The position numbers and the translations under genes were made by a program. From contig DASPLH010000019.1 in assembly GCA_035627675.1 (NCBI GenBank), forward strand, positions 1 through 21,320: DNA of 21,320 nucleotides, given 5' to 3'. Source of the DNA: DASPLH01 sp035627675. Lineage in GTDB: Bacteria; Acidobacteriota; Terriglobia; Terriglobales; Acidobacteriaceae. The notes beneath the pieces are model-generated. The model made no database searches and was not told the DNA's origin. It worked only from the letters and a program-made list of their open reading frames with translations. Position 1 is the stretch's first letter. Each line of letters starts with the position of its first letter. Positions 15,625 through 21,320 of the stretch are shown piece by piece.

Positions 15625-15652
15625 TTACCTGTGTGCTGCTCTGGGTTAGACT
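15624..15652 (+). promoter_or_regulatory. Candidate sigma70 promoter of the isomerase-kinase-ABC operon
   Basis: TTTACC (15624-15629) and TAGACT (15647-15652) each match four of six consensus bases and are 17 bp apart. The leader to the ATG at 15751 would be about 92 nt. Its position directly against the palindrome supports it more than the match does. Confidence 0.45.
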
Positions 15653-15750
15653 GCGCGTTCAAAACGAAAATCTGTTGCGGCGTGCGGTGGGTCGGCCCTA
15701 CCTTCGCGCCAGTACGCCGCCATCTCCGAATCTGGTGAATCGAGCGGCTC

Positions 15751-17271
15751 ATGTCACGAAAGATTGCGCTGTTCTGGCCTGGCGACGGGCGTAGTGTCCC
15801 GAACGAGTTGGCGCTGCCCAGCATTCAACGCGCCACGGCACAACTGGAGAAGTCACTTCGCAGGCTTGGGCGCGATCCCTACCGGATCGAAGGATTCTTG
15901 GCCAAGCCCCACCAGGCTCTCGAAAAGCTCCGGCCGGTCGATGATCCGCTGATCGGTGTCTGCGTTCACTGGTTCTACGCGAACCACACGACGGACGGCG
16001 TCGTCGGCAAGGAGAACCCCCTGCTGCTGGCCAGCAATTTTTCCGGACAGTGGCCCGGCCTAGTCGGGCTTTTGAACACCGGCGCATCCCTGGAAAGCCT
16101 GGGTCGAAAGTTCTCGCGCATCTGGACCGACTTCGCGGAATGGACCGAGGACGCAGCCTTTATGGACCGCCTGGCCGAGTGGTGCGAAAGCGGGCGGATC
16201 GGCTATCCGAACGACAAGCTGAAGTACCACGCGCCCATCAGTCCTGAAGCTGCCGGCATCGCGGCGAAAGTGGCGGCGGAAATCCGCCGCCGGCCCGTGC
16301 TCATTCTCATGCTCGGCGACACGTCCATGGGCATGATCAACGGCTATTTCGGGCCGCGTCTGCTCAATCGGCACGGTTTCACCGAGCACAAGATCGATCA
16401 GGCCTGGCTCATCGACCGCAGCGCCGCCATCGAGGGTTCACGCGTCGAGGACGCGTTCCGGTTCGTCACCGCGAAAGGCATCACGTTCCATTGGTGCGAA
16501 AAGGGCGCGGCAGATTTCGACGAGAACGCAACACGCGAACAGCTCCGCGACTACCTTGCAATTATCGATCTGGTTCAGGAATACAAGGCGGATTGTATCG
16601 GTTGGCAGTATCAGCTCGGACTGATCCCCCTGCGCCCACCCTCGGACTTTTCGGAAGGCCTGTTAAACTCCGCGTGCCGGCCCGAATCTGACGGCGACCC
16701 AATCGTCTGTTCCACCGAGGCGGATCAGGGCAACGCCATCCCGATGGAACTGTTGAAGCGCCTGCTGAAGGCGAAGGGACTCCATCCGGCGGTCTTCTTC
16801 CATGATGTCCGGTGGGGCGCGGAGTGGGACGGCAGGTTTATCTGGGTCCTGCTCAATTCGGGTTCGAGCGGCGCGTACGCCTTCAATCACGACCCCGAAT
16901 CCCTCGAAGGCGTTCACTCCTACCGGCAACCTTCGGCGTACTTCCCCAAGCCGGGTGGAACGTTTACAGGCGAGAGCTTGCCCGGCGAGATCACCTGGGC
17001 GCGCGCCTACATTCGAGACAACGAACTTTGGATGGACATCGGCCGCGGCGAGGTCGTGAAGCTTCCCGAGGCAACGCGCGACCAGTGGTGGAACGGCACA
17101 ACGCGCGAGTGGCCGTTCATGGCGGCCGATCTCGGGATGTCGCGGGACACTCTGATGGCGCACTACATGTCCAATCACGTGGCCGTCGCCTACGGAAACG
17201 TCTTCGAAGAGATGGTCGCAGTGTCGCAGGAGCTTGGGTTCCGGGTCCGGATTATCTCGGAGAGGAACTGA
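15751..17271 (+). CDS. L-fucose/D-arabinose isomerase-like sugar isomerase
   Basis: A 506-residue cytoplasmic protein resembling the L-fucose isomerase superfamily, shorter than E. coli FucI (591). Candidate Mn ligands match the family layout: E323 in CSTEADQGNA, D352 in FFHDVRW, and a late His in the SNHVAVAYG segment near the C-terminus. Other family-like stretches are VLILMLGDTSMGM (about 183-195) and DCIGWQYQLGLIPLRPPSDFSEGLLN (about 281-306). FucI-type enzymes interconvert L-fucose and L-fuculose and also D-arabinose and D-ribulose. The kinase immediately downstream is of the D-ribulokinase type, which favours D-arabinose to D-ribulose. The ATG at 15751 is preceded only by a weak GAGCGG. 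It is the first gene of the operon, with a 3-bp gap to the kinase. Confidence 0.75.
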   Translation: MSRKIALFWPGDGRSVPNELALPSIQRATAQLEKSLRRLGRDPYRIEGFLAKPHQALEKLRPVDDPLIGVCVHWFYANHTTDGVVGKENPLLLASNFSGQWPGLVGLLNTGASLESLGRKFSRIWTDFAEWTEDAAFMDRLAEWCESGRIGYPNDKLKYHAPISPEAAGIAAKVAAEIRRRPVLILMLGDTSMGMINGYFGPRLLNRHGFTEHKIDQAWLIDRSAAIEGSRVEDAFRFVTAKGITFHWCEKGAADFDENATREQLRDYLAIIDLVQEYKADCIGWQYQLGLIPLRPPSDFSEGLLNSACRPESDGDPIVCSTEADQGNAIPMELLKRLLKAKGLHPAVFFHDVRWGAEWDGRFIWVLLNSGSSGAYAFNHDPESLEGVHSYRQPSAYFPKPGGTFTGESLPGEITWARAYIRDNELWMDIGRGEVVKLPEATRDQWWNGTTREWPFMAADLGMSRDTLMAHYMSNHVAVAYGNVFEEMVAVSQELGFRVRIISERN

Positions 17272-17274
17272 TCC

Positions 17275-18906
17275 ATGCCGGACCTTTTCTACCTCGGCAT
17301 TGATGTTGGAACGGGCAGTGCCCGAGCGGCCATCTTCGATGCCGATGGCAAGCGAATGGGGCTCGGATCGCAGCCCATCCGGATGTGGAAACCACAGCCT
17401 GATTTCTATGAGCAGTCCACGGACGACATCTGGACTGCTTGTGGGCAGGCGGTGAGGGCGGCGCTGGCCCAGGCAGCGGTCTCGCCCGATCGCATCGCCG
17501 GCATCGGCTTCGACGCCACGTGTTCCCTCGTAGCGCTGGACAAGCGTGGCGCGCCGCTCACCGTAAGCCCGTCCGGCAGCAACGAGCAGAATGTCATCGT
17601 CTGGATGGACCACCGTGCCATTCCGCACGCGGACCGGATCAACGCAACGGGGCACCCGGTGCTGCGTTTCGTCGGTGACAGGATCTCGCCGGAGATGGAG
17701 CTTCCCAAGCTGCTCTGGCTGAAAGAAAACATGCCCGGCACATGGACGAATGCCGGCATGTTCCTCGATCTCGCAGACTTCCTCGGCTACCGCGCCACCG
17801 GGCAGGACGTGCGATCTCTCTGCACCACGACCTGCAAGTGGACGTACGTCGCTTCGGAATCCCGCTGGGACGATGGCTTCCTGAAGTTGATCGGGCTGGG
17901 AGACCTGTGCGAGGAAAACTATCGTCGCATTGGCCGCGATATTCGTCCGCAGGGCGAGCGCGCCGGAGTGCTGACGCAGAAGTCCGCAGAAGAGCTTGGG
18001 CTGGCCCCGGGCATTCCGGTCGCGGTGTCGATCATCGACGCACATGCCGGCGGCCTGGGGTTGCTGGGCATGGCGATCGACGGCGTCTCACCCTCGTTCG
18101 AGACGCTGGACCGGCGCGTCGCCCTGATCGGCGGAACCTCCACCTGCCACATGGCGGTCTCGCAGCGGGCAAACTTCGTTCCCGGCGTGTGGGGCCCCTA
18201 CTATTCGGCGATGGTGCCCGGCATGTGGCTTGCCGAAGGGGGCCAGTCCGCAACGGGCGCGCTGATCGACCACGTCATCCGCACCCATCCACGGGGCAGG
18301 GAACTCGCAGCCGAAGCGGCAGCGTCGGGCACGACTCCCTATGAACTGCTGAATTGCAGGCTCGACAAACTGGCGGAAGGGCTCCGGTTCCCGGCGGAAT
18401 TGACGCGAGGGTTCCACGTATATCCCGATTTTCACGGCAACCGTTCTCCTCTCGCCGATCCTACGTTGCGCGGCATGGTGAGCGGTCTTTCGCTGGACGA
18501 CGGCATTGACTCGCTCGCTCTTTTGTATCTTGCGACGGTTCAGGCCATCGCGATGGGAACGAGGCAGATCATCCGGCAGATGAACGATCACGGTTTCCAT
18601 ATCGAGACGATCATCGCTTGCGGAGGCGATACGAAGAACCGCATCTTCCTGCGGGAACATGCGGACGCTACCGGCTGCCGCATCCTGCTGGCGGAAGAGC
18701 CCGAGGCCGTTCTGCTCGGTTCCGCCATGCTCGGCGCGGTGGCATCCGGCCGCTTCCCGGACGTTCTTGCGGCGATGACTTCGATGAGCCGCCCAGGACG
18801 CGTGGTCGAGCCTGCGGCGGAGACCGCGCGCTATCACGAGGCAAAAGGCCGCGTGTTCGAACTCATGCTTCAGCACCAGCGCATGTATTCGGAGCAGATG
18901 CAATGA
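17275..18906 (+). CDS. FGGY-family pentulose kinase, D-ribulokinase type
   Basis: A 543-residue FGGY carbohydrate kinase that should phosphorylate a ketose with ATP. Visible are the N-terminal phosphate loop GIDVGTGSARAAIFD (8-22), GFDATCSLVALD (78-89), VWMDHRA (109-115), the catalytic Asp in SIIDAHAGGLG (D255), the second phosphate motif GGTSTCHM (286-293), and IACGGDTKNRIFLREHADATG near the C-terminus. The TCSLV, VWMDHRA and INATGHPVLRFVG segments mark the FGGY pentulose kinase subfamily that contains human FGGY and yeast YDR109C, which act on D-ribulose, rather than glycerol or xylulose kinases. The ribosome site (GAGAGGAA) lies in the end of the isomerase gene. Its stop overlaps the permease start as ATGA, so translation is coupled. 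Confidence 0.88.
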   Translation: MPDLFYLGIDVGTGSARAAIFDADGKRMGLGSQPIRMWKPQPDFYEQSTDDIWTACGQAVRAALAQAAVSPDRIAGIGFDATCSLVALDKRGAPLTVSPSGSNEQNVIVWMDHRAIPHADRINATGHPVLRFVGDRISPEMELPKLLWLKENMPGTWTNAGMFLDLADFLGYRATGQDVRSLCTTTCKWTYVASESRWDDGFLKLIGLGDLCEENYRRIGRDIRPQGERAGVLTQKSAEELGLAPGIPVAVSIIDAHAGGLGLLGMAIDGVSPSFETLDRRVALIGGTSTCHMAVSQRANFVPGVWGPYYSAMVPGMWLAEGGQSATGALIDHVIRTHPRGRELAAEAAASGTTPYELLNCRLDKLAEGLRFPAELTRGFHVYPDFHGNRSPLADPTLRGMVSGLSLDDGIDSLALLYLATVQAIAMGTRQIIRQMNDHGFHIETIIACGGDTKNRIFLREHADATGCRILLAEEPEAVLLGSAMLGAVASGRFPDVLAAMTSMSRPGRVVEPAAETARYHEAKGRVFELMLQHQRMYSEQMQ

Positions 18907-19919
18907 GCAGCCCCTCCCCCACACTCTCTGTCGGCACGGTGCAGAGCCTGGCCGGCAAGTTGCAATTGCGCTCGAAGATCCAAAGCGTCATCGGACTCGC
19001 GATCGTGCTGGTGATCGCGCTGATCTTCAGTCCCAGAAACTCCGAAGGTCTTGTGTTTCTGGACGCCGGCAACATCACGGACATCCTGAGGCAGGCTTCC
19101 GAGATCGGCATCCTGTCTTTGGCCATGACGTTCGTGATCCTTACCGGCGGCATAGATCTCAGTGTCGGAAGCACGCTGGCCCTCTCGTCGTCCATCGTTG
19201 CCCTGCTTGTTACGCGGCCTCTCTTGGCAGGATCGGAATTCGGGTCGATCGCAGTCGCAATCCTCGCCGCAACCGCCGCAACAACTCTGGTTGGGCTGGC
19301 AAACGGCGTGGTGATAGCGCGGTGGAGGATTCAACCCTTCATTGTTACGCTCGCCGCCATGATCGGCATTCGCGGCCTTGCCCGTTGGCTCACGAACAAC
19401 AGCAACATCGACATCGGCTTCGGCACTGATCTTGCGTCAACGTTCGCCAGGACGCTCTCGACGAAGACCGTGGTCATCGGTTCGTACGTGATTCTTGCCG
19501 TCCTGTTCGGCATCCTGCTGTCCAGGACTGTCTTCGGCCGCCGTGTACGCGCTATCGGCGACAACGAGAAGGCCGCGCAGTATGCCGGATTGCCGATACG
19601 CAAGTTGAAGGTGCTCGTATACGTGATTTCCGGCTTGCTGGCCGGCTATGCGGGAGTTCTGCACGCGGCGCAAAACCACCAGGGCAGCCCGAACGCCGGA
19701 GTCACGTATGAACTGGAAGCGATTGCTGCCGTTGTTATCGGCGGAACCAGCCTGCTCGGCGGACGTGGTTCGATCGCGGGAACCATCATCGGAACGATGA
19801 TCGTCGGCGTGCTGACGAACATCCTTCGCTTGAACAACGTGGATAGCAACCTCGAGATGATGCTCAAGGCAGTCATCATCGTCACAGCCGTGTGGCTGCA
19901 ACAAAGAGGTAAGGAATAG
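18903..19919 (+). CDS. Ribose-type ABC sugar transporter permease (RbsC family)
   Basis: A 338-residue inner-membrane protein with about eight to ten hydrophobic helices. It carries family signatures: LAMTFVILTGGIDLSVGS (the conserved GGIDLSVGS loop, about 75-92), LVGLANGVVIARWRIQPFIVTLA, VFGRRVRAIGDNEKAAQYAGLPI (coupling region contacting the ATPase) and EAIAAVVIGGTSLLGGRGS. It should form the homodimeric channel for a monosaccharide delivered by the next gene's binding protein. The ATG at 18903 overlaps the kinase stop by four bases; a much earlier in-frame start would overlap the kinase by nearly 300 bp and is rejected. Gene order here is permease, binding protein, ATPase. Confidence 0.92.
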   Translation: MSSPSPTLSVGTVQSLAGKLQLRSKIQSVIGLAIVLVIALIFSPRNSEGLVFLDAGNITDILRQASEIGILSLAMTFVILTGGIDLSVGSTLALSSSIVALLVTRPLLAGSEFGSIAVAILAATAATTLVGLANGVVIARWRIQPFIVTLAAMIGIRGLARWLTNNSNIDIGFGTDLASTFARTLSTKTVVIGSYVILAVLFGILLSRTVFGRRVRAIGDNEKAAQYAGLPIRKLKVLVYVISGLLAGYAGVLHAAQNHQGSPNAGVTYELEAIAAVVIGGTSLLGGRGSIAGTIIGTMIVGVLTNILRLNNVDSNLEMMLKAVIIVTAVWLQQRGKE

Positions 19920-19921
19920 CA

Positions 19922-20899
19922 ATGATTAAGCGTCTGAAATGCGGTGCACTCTTATTGGCAGCCATGCTGCTCGTCATGATGGTTAGCGGTTGCACAAATT
20001 CGAAGCAGGGCAAGAAGCGCTTCCGCGTCGCCTTCAGCCAGTGCAACAATGCCGAGCCCTACCGTGCGGCGCAGAATCAGCTCATGCAGAAGCTTTTCGC
20101 CGAGAAAGGCGATGTCGAACTGGTGATTGCCGACGCGCAGCAGGACAACAGCAAGCAGATTGCGCAAATCGAGACGTTCATCCGCCAGAAGCCCGACCTG
20201 CTGATTGTCGCTCCCAACGAGCGCGCCCCCCTCACGCAGATCATGGGTCGCGCCGTGGCCGCCGGAATCCCGGTGATTTGTCTCGAGCGTGACATCACCG
20301 AGCCGAACTACACGACGTTTGTCGGCGCCGACAATCTGGCCATCGGCAGGATGGCCGGCCAGTTGATCGTCGATGAGCTGACGAAGCGGAAGGGCAAGCC
20401 GCAAGGGAAGCTGGTCGAGATTCGTGGACTGCTGGGCGTGGAAGCCGAGATGGAGCGCTACAACGGTGCGCGCGAGGTGCTGAAGTCGCACCCCGAGATC
20501 AAGGTGGTGCACGAGGCTGTCGCCGACTGGCTGCAAAGCAATGCGCGCGAACGCATGAACGAAATCCTGCGGTCGCAGCCTGAGATCGACGTGGTCTATG
20601 CCCACAACGATCCCATGGCGATCGGCGCCTACCTTGCCGCGCGTGAACTTGGCCGCGAAAAGAACACGATCTTCATCGGCGTGGATGGACTGGGCGGTCC
20701 CGCCGGTGGACTCAAGAAGGTTCAGGACGGGGTTCTCAACGGCACCTTCTACTACCCGCTTTGCGCCGACAAAGCCGTCGAGATCGGCTACCGCATGCTG
20801 ACCGAACAAGGGTTCAAGCCCGACAAGAAGTACATCCTGGAGCCGAAGCTCGTCACCGCGGAGAACGCGGCAGAGATGTACCAGAAGTACACCTTCTAG
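19922..20899 (+). CDS. Sugar-binding lipoprotein of the ABC importer (RbsB-like)
   Basis: A 325-residue periplasmic binding protein of the ribose/galactose type. A lipoprotein signal peptide ends in VSGC, with Cys24 the lipidation site, so it is membrane-anchored instead of free, which is less usual for this class in Gram-negatives. The mature protein has the two alternating alpha/beta lobes: FRVAFSQCNNAEPYRAAQN, then PDLLIVAPNERAPL, AAGIPVICLERDI, YTTFVGADNLAIGRMAGQ, VVYAHNDPMAIGAYLAA and IFIGVDGLGGPAGG. The NAEPYR, ERDI, NDPM and GVDG segments line the usual pentose/hexose pocket. The AGGTAAGGAA ribosome site is strong, and the gap to the permease is 2 bp. The sugar cannot be read from sequence alone. 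Confidence 0.92.
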   Translation: MIKRLKCGALLLAAMLLVMMVSGCTNSKQGKKRFRVAFSQCNNAEPYRAAQNQLMQKLFAEKGDVELVIADAQQDNSKQIAQIETFIRQKPDLLIVAPNERAPLTQIMGRAVAAGIPVICLERDITEPNYTTFVGADNLAIGRMAGQLIVDELTKRKGKPQGKLVEIRGLLGVEAEMERYNGAREVLKSHPEIKVVHEAVADWLQSNARERMNEILRSQPEIDVVYAHNDPMAIGAYLAARELGREKNTIFIGVDGLGGPAGGLKKVQDGVLNGTFYYPLCADKAVEIGYRMLTEQGFKPDKKYILEPKLVTAENAAEMYQKYTF

Positions 20900-20913
20900 C
20901 TTCCCGGAGCCTC

Positions 20914-21320
20914 ATGCCACCGATTCTCGAAGTCACGGGCATCAGCAAGCGCTTCCAGGCCACCCAGGCGCTGTGCGACGTCGACTTCTCTGTTGAACCC
21001 GGTGAAGTCCACGCGCTGATGGGCGAGAACGGCGCGGGCAAGAGCACGCTTGCCAAGATCATCGCCGGCGTGGTCACGCCTGACTCCGGCGAGATCCGCA
21101 TGCAAGGCGAGATCGTTCGGATCGATTCCCCGTCGCGGGCGCAGGAGCTGGGGATCGGCATGGTCTTCCAGGAACTCGACCTGTTCGCGCACCTCACGGT
21201 CGCCGAAAACATGGCAATCGGAAACCGTGGGATTGACGAGGGGTTCTTCACCGAGCCGCGAAAATTGTCCGCCTGGTGCGCGCCCTTCCTGGACCGCGTG
21301 AAGCTGTCCGTCGACCCGCA
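20914..21320 (+). CDS. Sugar ABC transporter ATP-binding protein (RbsA/MglA type), N-terminal part
   Basis: The first 135 residues are present and the frame runs off the window end. Walker A is GENGAGKST (37-45) and the Q-loop is MVFQELDL (Q86). The HALMGENGAGKSTLAKIIAG and MVFQELDLFAHLTVAENM segments are typical of the first nucleotide-binding half of the tandem ATPases of ribose and galactose importers, which run to about 500 residues; the second half would lie beyond the window. It powers the permease at 18903. The ATG at 20914 follows the binding-protein gene by 14 bp with a CCGGAG ribosome site. Confidence 0.93.
   Translation, partial: MPPILEVTGISKRFQATQALCDVDFSVEPGEVHALMGENGAGKSTLAKIIAGVVTPDSGEIRMQGEIVRIDSPSRAQELGIGMVFQELDLFAHLTVAENMAIGNRGIDEGFFTEPRKLSAWCAPFLDRVKLSVDP

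Larger units (their letters stand above)
15324..15750. other. Regulatory gap between the propeller gene and the isomerase operon
   Basis: This 427-bp stretch holds no credible gene; the frame open from 15399 gives a low-complexity Ser/Arg/Cys-rich translation without a ribosome site. It contains the terminator at 15353-15381, a 15-bp inverted repeat at 15474-15488, a 28-bp perfect palindrome at 15597-15624 and a candidate promoter to 15652. The leader between 15659 and the isomerase ATG shows no recognised riboswitch. Confidence 0.6.

Noticed and set aside
15399..15794. 131-residue frame upstream of and overlapping the isomerase start
   Set aside because: Composition is Ser/Arg/Cys-rich without homology, it has no ribosome site, and it runs through the palindrome and promoter.
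1..21320. Search by eye for CRISPR repeats, transposases, integrases, tRNA or rRNA genes and phage genes
   Set aside because: Nothing supporting any of these was seen. Gene spacing and composition are even across the window.

Overview
The window looks like a carbohydrate-utilisation island from an Acidobacteriota-type bacterium. The DNA is about 60% GC. The clearest taxonomic pointer is a TonB-dependent receptor of about 1,000 residues with an N-terminal carboxypeptidase-regulatory-like domain (Oar type), a family greatly expanded in Acidobacteriota. The taxon is an inference from protein style; no rRNA or tRNA gene is present.

Block A (1-9204, minus strand) reads right to left: SMP-30 lactonase, enolase-superfamily dehydratase, secreted GH38 enzyme carrying a PL4-type domain, SDR dehydrogenase, a 210-bp gap, RhaT-type sugar/H+ symporter, ROK sugar kinase, and a long-form mannose-6-phosphate isomerase cut by the window edge. 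Gaps other than the 210-bp one are 4-21 bp, so these are one or two operons.

Block B (9186-14146, plus strand) diverges from block A: fumarylacetoacetate-hydrolase-family enzyme, FadR-type GntR regulator, TonB-dependent receptor, strong terminator. Lactonase, acid-sugar dehydratase, SDR and FAH-family hydrolase are the enzyme types of the non-phosphorylative route used for L-rhamnose or L-fucose (sugar to lactone to aldonate to 2-keto-3-deoxy acid to 2,4-diketo acid to pyruvate plus lactate). RhaT and the rhamnogalacturonan-lyase-type domain point toward a deoxy-hexose such as L-rhamnose. GH38, ROK kinase and mannose-6-phosphate isomerase point toward mannose. The substrate is therefore unsettled. 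Two operator-like palindromes fit the GntR protein: TTGTCCGACAA in the divergent promoter and a 23-bp palindrome over the regulator's own promoter.

Block C (14193-15381) is a lone secreted beta-propeller-like protein (DUF4185 style) between two terminators.

Block D (15597-21320, plus strand) is a second sugar operon behind a perfect 28-bp LacI-type palindrome: fucose-isomerase-like enzyme, FGGY pentulose kinase, and a ribose-type ABC importer (permease, lipoprotein binding protein, ATPase cut by the window end). The simplest reading is import of an aldose such as D-arabinose, isomerisation to D-ribulose, and phosphorylation to D-ribulose-5-phosphate. The LacI regulator is not in the window.

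No mobile element, CRISPR array, tRNA or rRNA was found. The many long ORFs antisense to real genes are shadows caused by high GC at third codon positions.
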